Positions 6,442 to 14,727 of a stretch of 18,840 nt of DNA are shown here, one piece after another. The position numbers were made by a program, and so were the translations under genes. Each line of letters opens with the position of its first letter. Position 1 is the first letter of the stretch. Under the pieces are notes generated by a model that worked only from the letters and a program-made list of their open reading frames with translations, had not been told where the DNA came from and did no database searches. Origin of the DNA: QHCE01 sp041743105 (GTDB lineage: Bacteria; Actinomycetota; Actinomycetes; Mycobacteriales; QHCE01); the NCBI GenBank assembly GCA_041743105.1, contig JBGTNI010000023.1:1-18840 (forward strand), read 5' to 3'.

Positions 6442-6681
6442 GGACTACCAAGCACTGCAAGAGACCACTCACCTCCTGCGTTCCCCAGCGAACGCCAAAT
6501 GGCTAAACCGACTCATCGACGATGTACTCCGGGATCCGTTCAGCGGTATCGGCAAGCCGGAGCGGCTTCGCTATGAGTTTGCCGGATGTTGGTCCAGACG
6601 TATCGACAATGAGCACGCCTCGTCTACCTGGTCGACGGCGACGACATCGTGATCGTGCAAGCTCGTTACCACTACGCGTAA
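6442..6681 (+). pseudogene. Decayed partial duplicate of the YefM/YoeB-type pair
   Basis: Positions 6442-6504 match 5427-5489 of the antitoxin gene (DYQALQETTHLLRSPANAKW) and 6506-6681 match 5628-5804 of the toxin gene. About 137 nt between are missing, fusing the antitoxin middle in frame to the toxin from residue 28 on. A short aaacgg shared by both deletion ends in the parent copy suggests microhomology-mediated deletion. A further 1-bp loss just after NEH shifts the frame, so no toxin could be made. The out-of-frame end still reads RYHYA then TAA, preserving the canonical toxin His. No operator or promoter copy is retained. Confidence 0.93.
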
Positions 6682-6762
6682 TCAGGCTGGACGGAATTTA
6701 ATAGGCTAACGCTTAATACTAGAACCGGCTGAGGGAGCAGAGTATCCGGAACGATAGGAGAT

Positions 6763-6783
6763 ATGCCGGGCATCCCCGGGCAT
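6763..6783 (-). terminator. Hairpin after the membrane-protein gene
   Basis: On the minus strand, 8 nt past the stop at 6791, atgcc-ggg pairs with ccc-ggcat around a 4-nt loop, with one bulged base. No U-tract follows, so a terminator role is only possible. The remaining bases 6682-6762 show no gene. Confidence 0.3.
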
Positions 6784-6790
6784 AGTTGCC

Positions 6791-7891
6791 TCACGCTGTG
6801 CTTTCTCTCTCTTCGCGCTGTGCTTTCTCGTTCGCCTCACGCTGTGCTTTCTCGTTCGCCTTGCGCTGTCTTCGCCTCTTGAGCCACACAGCGCCAACCC
6901 CGAGAATTGCGATCGCGCCACCGATGACTACCGCCTGCTGATTGTCGCCTATGGACGCGGTGGCCCTCTTCGCTAGCGCGGCTACCCGGTCGTGGTATCC
7001 CACCCGCTGGTTTGGAGAAGCGTCAGTTGTAGGAGCGGTTTCCTCCGGCACAGGGCCAGTATCATCTGCTCGACCTGCCGGAAGACCGCCGGGAAGACCG
7101 CTCGGTCGCAGTCCGAAATTGTCGGCTAACAGGTGTGTGAGCTCAGGCGAAATGTTCGCGCCTAAATCGACGCCAGGCGTGAGTCTTCGCTGTAGGCCAG
7201 TACAAGCGGCCTGGAAAGCCTCCAAGGAGCTCGCGTCGAGCACCTGCTTCATATGTCCGGCTACGCCAGGATTCGAGGCGGCTGTGCCGACCAGTGACGC
7301 AAAGTCGATAACATCAGTGGCCGGCGCGGCTCCTTGCGTCACATCAGAGAATCCATTCGGCCCGAATGAGCCGACTCGAATACCGTGGCGGTCTCGAAGG
7401 AAGGCCTGACCTTGCGGGCCAAGCCACAACGCGCGCGCTTCGACGTCCGACGGAAGGGCCGAAGCGGCCTTTGGACTGAACCTCCGGTGGGCACGGAGAA
7501 AAGCCTCAGGCGTCCCTTGCATTGCGAGTGAGTCCAGATCCGGGTCGTCAATTGGTCCCAGGCGTGCACTCACCGGGGGCAGTTGCCCCTCGGGATACCG
7601 CAATCGAGCCGTAGGCGGTTCGGGATCGTCGACTGGCCACGGTAGCCGCGCCTGATAGCCAACCCAGATATGCTGATCCGCCCCTCTGTTCCAACCTCCT
7701 CGTACCCACATTGTGAGTTCGCGTGGATCGTACGTAGCTGTGATCCACTTACCATCAGGGTCCGTGAGCACGAATAGCCCACTGGCCGTGTTGCGCGACG
7801 GATCGGCGGCGGACCGCCCAAATACGAGATCCCGGAGAGAGCGCACTTCTGATTCAGAGCGCTCTGCGGGCTGACCGTCGAACATAGGCAT
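6791..7891 (-). CDS. Unrecognised protein with one C-terminal membrane segment
   Basis: I do not recognise this 366-residue protein. The N-terminal 290 residues look globular, with Trp-rich stretches WVRGGWN and IWVGYQARLPWP near residues 63-85 and no signal peptide. A Pro/Gly/Thr-rich linker (about 265-300) leads to one hydrophobic segment, AVVIGGAIAILGVGAVWL (about 320-337). A very basic, charged tail KRRRQRK then two copies of ANEKAQRE follows. The tail favours a cytoplasmic C-terminus, which would place the N-terminal domain outside unless it is tail-anchored the other way. ATG 7891 has no ribosome-binding site but is placed for a leaderless transcript; ATG 7885 is an alternative. The last repeat unit is 2 nt shorter than the rest, which shifts the frame and ends the protein. 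Confidence 0.72.
   Translation of the reverse strand: MPMFDGQPAERSESEVRSLRDLVFGRSAADPSRNTASGLFVLTDPDGKWITATYDPRELTMWVRGGWNRGADQHIWVGYQARLPWPVDDPEPPTARLRYPEGQLPPVSARLGPIDDPDLDSLAMQGTPEAFLRAHRRFSPKAASALPSDVEARALWLGPQGQAFLRDRHGIRVGSFGPNGFSDVTQGAAPATDVIDFASLVGTAASNPGVAGHMKQVLDASSLEAFQAACTGLQRRLTPGVDLGANISPELTHLLADNFGLRPSGLPGGLPAGRADDTGPVPEETAPTTDASPNQRVGYHDRVAALAKRATASIGDNQQAVVIGGAIAILGVGAVWLKRRRQRKANEKAQREANEKAQREERESTA
6795..6870 (-). repeat. 24-bp tandem repeat at the 3' end of the membrane-protein gene
   Basis: The core gctgtgctttctc or a close variant begins at 6795, 6817, 6841 and 6865 on the plus strand, so the spacings are 22, 24 and 24 bp. In the coding direction the 24-bp units encode ANEKAQRE. 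The 22-bp interval is not a multiple of three and puts the last unit out of frame, producing the end REERESTA. Confidence 0.85.
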
Positions 7892-7897
7892 ATTGAG

Positions 7898-7903
7898 AGA
7901 CTA
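7898..7903 (-). promoter_or_regulatory. Probable leaderless -10 box of the membrane-protein gene
   Basis: TAGTCT (TANNNT) on the minus strand ends 6 nt before ATG 7891, and no Shine-Dalgarno is present. No convincing -35 box was found. The divergent 7892-8037 interval must also contain the promoter of the sugar-phosphate operon; a TAGAGT at 7998-8003 on the plus strand is only a weak candidate. Confidence 0.45.
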
Positions 7904-8037
7904 ACAACAAGAAATCATCGAAGACTGGACTTCCACCAATAGAGCTATTCCGCGTACGTCACACGGGCATGGAAACGCCACGATCCGGGTAAGCAGATAG
8001 AGTCAATGCCGTAACCCGCCCGTCGATGGGGAGCGAA

Positions 8038-10236
8038 GTGAACAACGCCGTACACAACCGCCACGAGCACGCCGAATTCGAGTGGACGCCCACCGATGAA
8101 CGGGTGGTGAACTGGATTCGGGTATTGGCCATGGACGCGGTGGAGAAAGCCGGCAATGGCCACCCCGGCACCGCTATGAGCCTGGCCCCAGCGGCCTACC
8201 TACTCTTCCAGCGGTTCCTGCGCCACGACCCGGTAGACCCCGGCTGGACTGGACGCGACCGTTTCGTACTTTCCTGCGGTCACAGCAGCCTCACGTTATA
8301 TATCCAGCTCTACCTCGCCGGATACGGGCTCAGCATCGACGACCTGGCGCAGCTGCGGCAATGGGGCAGCCAGACGCCGGGCCACCCCGAGCATGGGCAT
8401 ACCCCCGGTGTGGAGGTCACCACCGGCCCACTCGGTCAAGGCGTCGGCAACGCCGTCGGCATGGCCATGGCCGCGCGGCGCGAGCGCGGCCTGTTCGACC
8501 CCGACGCAGCAGCAGGCAGCAGCCCTTTCGACCACATGATCTGGTGCTTTGCCTCCGATGGCGACATGCAGGAAGGCGTCTCAAGCGAGGCATCGTCGCT
8601 GGCCGGTCATCAGCAGCTGGGTAACCTTTGTTTGCTCTGGGACGACAATCGCATCTCGATCGAAGACGACACCCGCATCGCGTTCACCGAGGACGTCGCG
8701 GCCCGCTACGCCGCCTACGGCTGGCACGTACAACAGGTGGATTGGAGAAGCGGGGCACCCGACGAGGTTAAAGGTGAGGCGGCTGAGTATCGCGAAGACG
8801 TAGCCGCCCTCGCCGCCGCGTTCGAGGCCGCCCGCGCCGAGACCGCCCGCCCCTCGTTCATCAAGCTGCGCACCATCATCGGCTGGCCTGCCCCCACCGC
8901 CCAGAACACCGGTAAAGCCCACGGCGCCGCGCTGGGCGGCGAAGAAGTGGCCAAAACCAAGCAGCTTCTCGGCTTCGATCCGCAACAGCAATTTGAAGTC
9001 CCAACCGACGCGCTGAAGCACGCACGTGCCATAGCCACCCGGGGTGTGGCAGCACACCGCGGCTGGGACGACAGCTTCGATGCCTGGGCGCGACTCAACC
9101 CGCAACGCCATGAGCTGTGGCAGCGATTGGCCGCCGGCAAGCTCCCCGATGGGTGGGAACGGCACGTGCCGACGTTCGACCCAGCTGAAACCGGCAGCAT
9201 CGCTACCCGTGCCGCGTCGGGGAAAATACTGGCGGCCCTCGCGGACCCACTGCCCGAACTGTGGGGCGGCTCGGCGGACCTAGCTGAATCCAACAACACC
9301 AGCATGGCCGGGGAGCCGTCGTTCATCCCCGCGGAGCACCAGACCAAGGAATTTCCTGGTGGCCCCTACGGTCGAACGCTGCACTTCGGGGTACGCGAGC
9401 ACGCCATGGGCGCAATCATGAACGGCATCGTGCTCCACGGGCCCACGCGCCCCTATGGCGGTACCTTCCTGATCTTCTCCGACTACATGCGTCCGTCGGT
9501 ACGCCTGGCCGCACTGATGGGACTTCCGGTGACCTACGTCTGGACCCATGACTCGATCGGACTCGGCGAGGACGGGCCCACCCATCAACCCGTGGAGCAC
9601 CTCGCCGCACTGCGCGCTATCCCCGGCCTGGACGTGGTACGCCCCGCCGACGCCAACGAGACTGCCGTGGCGTGGCAGCGTGCGATCGCGAGCGCCTCAG
9701 GCCCGACCGCGCTCTGCCTCACCCGGCAGAAGCTTCCGGTGCTGGACCGTTCTACCTACACCGCGGCACAGGAAGCCGCCCGTGGGGGATACATCCTGGC
9801 CGAAGCAAGCGACGATGCCGGCGACACTCCCGCCGAAAACCACGTGACACTTCCGACTGTGATCCTCATCGCCACCGGCAGCGAAGTCAGCCTGGCCCTA
9901 GCAGCGCGGGAACGGCTACAAGCACAAGGCACACCGACGCGTGTCGTCTCTATGCCGTGCGTGGAATGGTTCACCACGCAGGACAATGCCTACCAACAAC
10001 ACGTGCTGCCGCGCGAGGTGTCAGCACGGGTCGCCGTGGAAGCCGGCGTTGCCCAGCCCTGGCATCGATTCGTCGGCGATAGTGGAGAAATCGTAAGTCT
10101 GGAACACTTCGGGGCTAGCGCGCCTTATCAAGTGTTGTACGAACAGCTCGGTTTCACGCCCGACGCCGTGGTGGCCGCGGCGCATGCCAGCCTGAGTCGA
10201 GGCGGATTGATACGCGGAACGACTACAGGTAGCTAA
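8038..10236 (+). CDS. tkt: Transketolase
   Basis: Transketolase is a thiamine-diphosphate- and Mg-dependent enzyme that moves two-carbon units between ketoses and aldoses in the non-oxidative pentose-phosphate pathway. The protein has DAVEKAGNGHPGTAMSLAP with the conserved His, GHSSLTLY, TTGPLGQG, the diphosphate-binding SDGDMQEG...WDDN segment, and in the pyrimidine domain REHAMGAIMNG, DSIGLGEDGPTHQP with the general-base region, and a C-terminal domain with VSMPCVEWF. From GTG 8038 it has 732 residues, a little longer than the usual 660-700. The GTG is preferred over in-frame ATG 8026 because GGGGAG lies 4 nt upstream of it. It is first in the six-gene operon, 35 bp before tal. Confidence 0.97.
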   Translation: MNNAVHNRHEHAEFEWTPTDERVVNWIRVLAMDAVEKAGNGHPGTAMSLAPAAYLLFQRFLRHDPVDPGWTGRDRFVLSCGHSSLTLYIQLYLAGYGLSIDDLAQLRQWGSQTPGHPEHGHTPGVEVTTGPLGQGVGNAVGMAMAARRERGLFDPDAAAGSSPFDHMIWCFASDGDMQEGVSSEASSLAGHQQLGNLCLLWDDNRISIEDDTRIAFTEDVAARYAAYGWHVQQVDWRSGAPDEVKGEAAEYREDVAALAAAFEAARAETARPSFIKLRTIIGWPAPTAQNTGKAHGAALGGEEVAKTKQLLGFDPQQQFEVPTDALKHARAIATRGVAAHRGWDDSFDAWARLNPQRHELWQRLAAGKLPDGWERHVPTFDPAETGSIATRAASGKILAALADPLPELWGGSADLAESNNTSMAGEPSFIPAEHQTKEFPGGPYGRTLHFGVREHAMGAIMNGIVLHGPTRPYGGTFLIFSDYMRPSVRLAALMGLPVTYVWTHDSIGLGEDGPTHQPVEHLAALRAIPGLDVVRPADANETAVAWQRAIASASGPTALCLTRQKLPVLDRSTYTAAQEAARGGYILAEASDDAGDTPAENHVTLPTVILIATGSEVSLALAARERLQAQGTPTRVVSMPCVEWFTTQDNAYQQHVLPREVSARVAVEAGVAQPWHRFVGDSGEIVSLEHFGASAPYQVLYEQLGFTPDAVVAAAHASLSRGGLIRGTTTGS

Positions 10237-10271
10237 CTCAAGGCCTTACACCCACTGGAGAGGTGAAGTTG

Positions 10272-11417
10272 ATGTCCGATCGACTTGCAGAGCTTTCCGC
10301 AGCCGGAGTTGCAGTGTGGCTCGATGATCTGTCCCGAGAACGGCTATCCGGCAGCGACAAGCGGAACAGTATCGCAGCGCTAAAACAAACCCACCACGTC
10401 GTAGGCATCACCAGCAACCCGACTATCTTCGCCAAGGCGCTCTCACCCGATTCTCCCGGAGCGACCTACTACGCTGAAACCTTGGCGCAGCTGCGTGCTC
10501 GCGGCGCGAGCGTAGACGAAGCCACGCGCGAGATCACCACGACCGACGTACGCCTGGCATGCGACCAGCTGCGGGATGTATACGAACGTACCGCGCACAC
10601 CGACGGCCGGGTCTCAATTGAGGTGGATCCCCGACTGGCATCCGACACCGAGGCTACCGCCGCGGATGCAATCGCGCTCTGGAATACGGTGGATCGGCCG
10701 AACCTCTTCGTCAAGATTCCGGCCACTCGTGAGGGATTACCCGCCATCACCCGCACTCTCGCCGCCGGAATCAACGTGAACGTCACACTGATATTTGGCC
10801 TACGCCGTTACGGTGAGGTAGTCGAGGCGTTCCTTGACGGTTTGGAGCAGGCGCGTGCTGCCGGACGCGACGTGAGCGATATCGCCTCAGTGGCCTCGTT
10901 CTTCGTCTCCCGAATCGACACTGAAGTCGACAACCGACTCGACGTTGGCGTCAAGAACGGCGACATCGACAGCGATGCCGCACAGCGACTTCGGGGCAGG
11001 GTCGCCATCGCCGAAGCCCGGCTTGCCTACGCTCACGCAGAGAAAATCTTTACCGGTCCACGATGGCAATCCCTGGCCGACACGGGTGCGCATCCGCAGC
11101 GTCCACTCTGGGCCTCCACCGGAGTGAAGGATCCCGACTACGACGACACCCGCTATGTCACTGAGCTCGTCGCCGCCGGCACAGTGAGCACGATGCCCGA
11201 AGCCACGCTGTACGCCGTGGCAGATCATGCGCGTCTGCGCGGTGACACCATCACAAGCAACTACGACGACGCGAAAACGACTCTGACCGACCTTGCTGCG
11301 GTGGGGATCGATTACGACAATGTGGAGGTAACCTTGGAGCGCAACGGGGTAACGGGCTTCGTCGAATCGTGGCGCGAGCTCCTGGCATCCGTGTCGAGCC
11401 AACTGGGTGACCGATGA
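10272..11417 (+). CDS. tal: Transaldolase, actinobacterial long type
   Basis: Transaldolase transfers a dihydroxyacetone unit from sedoheptulose-7-phosphate to glyceraldehyde-3-phosphate through a Schiff base. The 381-residue protein starts MSDRLAELSAAGVAVWLDDL, then GITSNPTIFAKA, and the Schiff-base Lys is about residue 148 in NLFVKIPAT; INVNVTLIF and ASVASFFVSRIDTEVD complete the barrel signature. ATG 10272 is chosen since GGAGAGG ends 8 nt upstream; in-frame GTG 10263 overlaps that site. The stop overlaps the pgi start (ATGA). In some bacteria this type of transaldolase is fused to the same type of phosphoglucose isomerase; here they are separate but overlapping. Confidence 0.97.
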   Translation: MSDRLAELSAAGVAVWLDDLSRERLSGSDKRNSIAALKQTHHVVGITSNPTIFAKALSPDSPGATYYAETLAQLRARGASVDEATREITTTDVRLACDQLRDVYERTAHTDGRVSIEVDPRLASDTEATAADAIALWNTVDRPNLFVKIPATREGLPAITRTLAAGINVNVTLIFGLRRYGEVVEAFLDGLEQARAAGRDVSDIASVASFFVSRIDTEVDNRLDVGVKNGDIDSDAAQRLRGRVAIAEARLAYAHAEKIFTGPRWQSLADTGAHPQRPLWASTGVKDPDYDDTRYVTELVAAGTVSTMPEATLYAVADHARLRGDTITSNYDDAKTTLTDLAAVGIDYDNVEVTLERNGVTGFVESWRELLASVSSQLGDR

Positions 11418-13171
11418 GTGGCACATTGCACAGCGAAACGATCAAGCCTGGTCAGCCGGGTCGCTCTACTGCGTTTGGAATGCTGGATGAGAGCTTCGTC
11501 GTTGGCGGCGGCATGGCCATCGGAGGCACAGCTGCGATCGCCACGATCGGAGACCAAATCGCCGCGTTACTCCATGACGAGATCCCACAGCGACTGGCAG
11601 GCGGTGACGCCACATTGTGGGGGCCCGACGCCCAAGCCGAGGCTAGCGACCGGCTTGGATGGCTTACCCTTCCGGCTACCTCCCGGCACCTGGTCTCTGA
11701 CCTAAAATCAGTGCGCGAGGAGCTAAAGGCCGACGGCCTCGATCAGGTGGTGCTTGCGGGAATGGGTGGTTCCTCGCTGGCGCCTGAGGTGATCTGTCGC
11801 ACGCTCGGTGTCGACCTCACCGTGCTCGACACCACCGACCCAGCCCAGCTCCAGAACGCCTTGAAGCAACAGTTGCCCCGGACCGTGGTAGTGGTGTCCA
11901 GTAAATCCGGCGGCACTGTGGAGACCGACAGCCAGCGCCGCGCCTACTGGCGGGCATTCCTCGATGCCGGTTATTCCGAGACCGAAATCGCGCGCCGGTT
12001 CATCATCGTCACTGATCCCGGCTCCCCGCTGGAGACCGTTGGAAAACAGCTAAAAGCTCGCGAGATATTTCTCGCCGATCCCCAGGTTGGAGGTCGCTAC
12101 AGCGCGCTGTCGGCGTTCGGGCTCGTCCCCGCCGCGCTCGCCGGAGCCGACGTCGGAACGCTGCTCGACGAAGCAGCCCGGCTAGCCTCCACGCTAGGCT
12201 CCGACGGCCCGGCGCTACGGCTCGGCGTCGCGCTTGCCATCGCAGCTAAGCAAGGCCGCAACAAACTGGTCCTGGCCGAAGACGGAACCGGATTGGTCGG
12301 CCTCGGCGACTGGATAGAGCAGTTGGTCGCCGAATCCACCGGAAAAGACGGCAACGGCATTCTCCCAGTCGTCGTGGAGCGCCCGGACACGGCTGGGAGT
12401 CGCGACAAAGACATGCTTCTAGCAACGATCGGTGGGGCGCTCCGGCTGAGTGGCCAAAGACTAGGCGACCACGGTGTCGTCGCGGGCGGCGTCGTCGCTG
12501 GTACTGCCGCGCAACCCGATCTCACCGTGAACGGTCCGCTCGGAGCACAGTTCCTGACCTGGGAATACGCCGTCGCCCTCGCGGGCAAACTGCTGGGCAT
12601 CAATCCGTTCGACCAGCCCAACGTAGCCGAATCCAAGCAGAACACCGCCGCGATCCTCGACGGTGGGGCAGCACCGGAACCTGCCCCACTGCTGCGCCCT
12701 ATTGGGCATCAATCCGAGCACCTCGAGTTTTACGGCGACCCCGCAATGTTCGGCCAGGTACGAAGCGTCAGCAGCGCTGTGGCCTCCCTGATCGGCGCGG
12801 CGGGTAAGTGGGGCTACATCGCGATCATGGCCTACCTGGATCGAATCGGCGACGCGGCCGCCGCGGAACTGCGTGGACTCCTTGCGCGACGCACCCCGCG
12901 ACCAGTCACGTTCGGTTGGGGACCCCGATTCCTCCATTCCACCGGGCAATACCACAAAGGTGGACCAGCAAACGGTGCATTCCTGCAGCTGACTGGTGTA
13001 GTTGACACCGACCTTGCCGTGCCCGGCAAGCCCTACAGCTTCGGCCAGCTGCAAGCGGCTCAAGCCGCGGGCGATCGAGCGGCGCTGACAGGGCGTGGCC
13101 TGCCACTATTACGCGTCCACCTGCGCAACCGGAAACGCGGCATCGACGACCTGTTGGAGGCGCTGCGGTGA
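11414..13171 (+). CDS. pgi: Glucose-6-phosphate isomerase, actinobacterial SIS-domain type
   Basis: Pgi interconverts glucose-6-phosphate and fructose-6-phosphate, linking glycolysis with the pentose-phosphate pathway. The 585-residue protein carries the sugar-isomerase phosphate-binding motifs GMGGSSLAPEV (about 116-126) and SSKSGGTVET (about 162-171), with a second SIS-like half containing LGDWIEQLVAESTGK and a final FLHSTGQYHKGGP. The pattern matches the divergent form clustered with tal and zwf in actinobacteria rather than the E. coli-type Pgi. The N-terminal 40 residues are unusually Gly/Ser/Thr-rich; a later internal start cannot be excluded, but ATG 11414 gives a clean ATGA overlap with tal. 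The stop overlaps zwf by 4 nt (GTGA). Confidence 0.93.
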   Translation: MSGTLHSETIKPGQPGRSTAFGMLDESFVVGGGMAIGGTAAIATIGDQIAALLHDEIPQRLAGGDATLWGPDAQAEASDRLGWLTLPATSRHLVSDLKSVREELKADGLDQVVLAGMGGSSLAPEVICRTLGVDLTVLDTTDPAQLQNALKQQLPRTVVVVSSKSGGTVETDSQRRAYWRAFLDAGYSETEIARRFIIVTDPGSPLETVGKQLKAREIFLADPQVGGRYSALSAFGLVPAALAGADVGTLLDEAARLASTLGSDGPALRLGVALAIAAKQGRNKLVLAEDGTGLVGLGDWIEQLVAESTGKDGNGILPVVVERPDTAGSRDKDMLLATIGGALRLSGQRLGDHGVVAGGVVAGTAAQPDLTVNGPLGAQFLTWEYAVALAGKLLGINPFDQPNVAESKQNTAAILDGGAAPEPAPLLRPIGHQSEHLEFYGDPAMFGQVRSVSSAVASLIGAAGKWGYIAIMAYLDRIGDAAAAELRGLLARRTPRPVTFGWGPRFLHSTGQYHKGGPANGAFLQLTGVVDTDLAVPGKPYSFGQLQAAQAAGDRAALTGRGLPLLRVHLRNRKRGIDDLLEALR

Positions 13172-14727
13172 ATACGGCGCAGCGCCTCCACACCGCCCAC
13201 AACCACACAGCTGACAATCCGTTGCGCGATCCCGCCGACCGGCGGCTGCCCCGAGTGCCCGAACCGGGCGCGCTGGTGATATTCGGCGTCACAGGAGACC
13301 TGGCGCAACGCAAATTGATCCCGGCGGTCTACGACCTCGCTCACCGAGGGCTACTGCCGTCCGGGTTTGCGATGGTTGGCTTTGCCCGCCGAGACTGGAA
13401 CGACAACGACTTCATCGAGCTGGCCCGCGGCGCGGCCGCGGCCGGGGCACGCACCCCGTGGCGTGACGATGTGTGGCAACGCCTGGCGGCAGTCACACGC
13501 TTCGTCGGCGGCTCGTTTGACGACGAAGCGGCCTTCGACAGGCTAGCCGGCACCCTAGAGGGGCTGCGCGACAGCCACGGCATCGCCGGTAACGCCGCGT
13601 TCTATCTAGCCATCCCCCCCGAGGCCTTCCCCCCTGTGCTGCGGCAACTACGACGCACGAAACTGTCCGACAACGATGCGGCTGACGGCTGGCGACGGGT
13701 GGTCGTCGAGAAACCGTTCGGGCACGATCTGGCAAGCGCGCAGCAGCTAAACGCCCTCGTCGACGAGGTGTTCAGCCCCGACGATGTGTTCCGCATCGAC
13801 CATTACCTGGGTAAGGAAAGCGTGCAGAACCTGCTGGCATTGCGGTTCGCGAACACGTTGTTCGAGCCAGTCTGGAACTCCCATTACGTCGATTCGGTGC
13901 AGATCACCATGGCCGAAGACGTTGGCATCGGCAATCGGGCCGGCTTCTACGATCACGCCGGCGCAGCACGCGATGTGCTGCAAAACCACCTACTGCAGCT
14001 ATTAGCGCTCACCGCGATGGAAGAGCCAGTCAGCTTCTCCGCTGAAGCGATCCGCACCGAAAAGCTGAAGGTACTGCGCGCGGTCAGCCTCCCAGAAGAC
14101 CCGAACGTCGGGGCGATACGCGGGCAGTACGAGCCAGGGTGGTGTCTCGGCGAGCGGGTATTGGGATACCTGGAAGAGAAGGGTGTTCCGTCGAATTCGC
14201 GTACTGAGACCTACGTCGCGGTACAGCTGGGGGTAGAGACGCGGCGCTGGGCAGGGGTACCGTTTTATCTGCGCACTGGAAAACGGCTCCCCCGCCGCGT
14301 CACCGAAATTGCGATCTCGTTCGCCAAGGCGCCACATCTGCCGTTCAGCTCCACAGATACCGAGCAGCTGGGGCACAACCAGTTGGTGATCCGGGTCCAG
14401 CCCGATGAGGGTATGACGCTGAAGTTTGGTTCCAAGGTTCCCGGCAGCCAGATGGAGGTGCGGGACGTCGCGATGGACTTCCATTACGGCGACGCCTTCA
14501 CTCAAGCCTCTCCCGAAGCTTACGAGCGGCTGGTGCTCGACGTGCTGCTCGGCGACGCCACACTGTTTCCTAAAGCCGAAGAGGTCGATGCCAGCTGGCG
14601 AGTGATCGACCCGTTGGAGGATCATTGGCGCGAGACCACCCCGCTGGGATACCGGGCGGGATCGTGGGGACCACAGCAGGCAGACGAGCTGCTGCGCCGC
14701 AGCGGACGCTCGTGGCGGCGACCGTGA
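13168..14727 (+). CDS. zwf: Glucose-6-phosphate dehydrogenase
   Basis: Zwf oxidises glucose-6-phosphate to 6-phosphogluconolactone and makes NADPH. The nucleotide-binding fingerprint FGVTGDLAQRK is at about residues 39-49, VEKPFGHDL follows, and the active-site signature RIDHYLGKE is at about 209-217. The C-terminal alpha+beta substrate domain has RTGKRLPRRVTEI. At 519 residues it is a normal length. The GTG start overlaps the pgi stop (GTGA) and is the best operon start; the first ~30 residues are polar and variable. The stop again overlaps the next start (GTGA), so its partner OpcA would be made in step. Confidence 0.97.
   Translation: MNTAQRLHTAHNHTADNPLRDPADRRLPRVPEPGALVIFGVTGDLAQRKLIPAVYDLAHRGLLPSGFAMVGFARRDWNDNDFIELARGAAAAGARTPWRDDVWQRLAAVTRFVGGSFDDEAAFDRLAGTLEGLRDSHGIAGNAAFYLAIPPEAFPPVLRQLRRTKLSDNDAADGWRRVVVEKPFGHDLASAQQLNALVDEVFSPDDVFRIDHYLGKESVQNLLALRFANTLFEPVWNSHYVDSVQITMAEDVGIGNRAGFYDHAGAARDVLQNHLLQLLALTAMEEPVSFSAEAIRTEKLKVLRAVSLPEDPNVGAIRGQYEPGWCLGERVLGYLEEKGVPSNSRTETYVAVQLGVETRRWAGVPFYLRTGKRLPRRVTEIAISFAKAPHLPFSSTDTEQLGHNQLVIRVQPDEGMTLKFGSKVPGSQMEVRDVAMDFHYGDAFTQASPEAYERLVLDVLLGDATLFPKAEEVDASWRVIDPLEDHWRETTPLGYRAGSWGPQQADELLRRSGRSWRRP

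Noticed and set aside
6795..6870. Possible CRISPR array
   Set aside because: The units are contiguous tandem repeats without spacers and encode a protein tail.
6764..6880. Small plus-strand open frame with an AGGAG-like sequence
   Set aside because: It reads the antisense of the repeat array; spacing of the SD is too short and the peptide is repeat-derived.
8581..9347. Long minus-strand open frames across tkt
   Set aside because: They are shadows of the transketolase frame, with low-complexity composition and no recognisable motif.
14625..14723. N-terminal extension of opcA into zwf
   Set aside because: The extra residues have no family counterpart, and GTG 14724 gives the 4-nt overlap seen at the other junctions.
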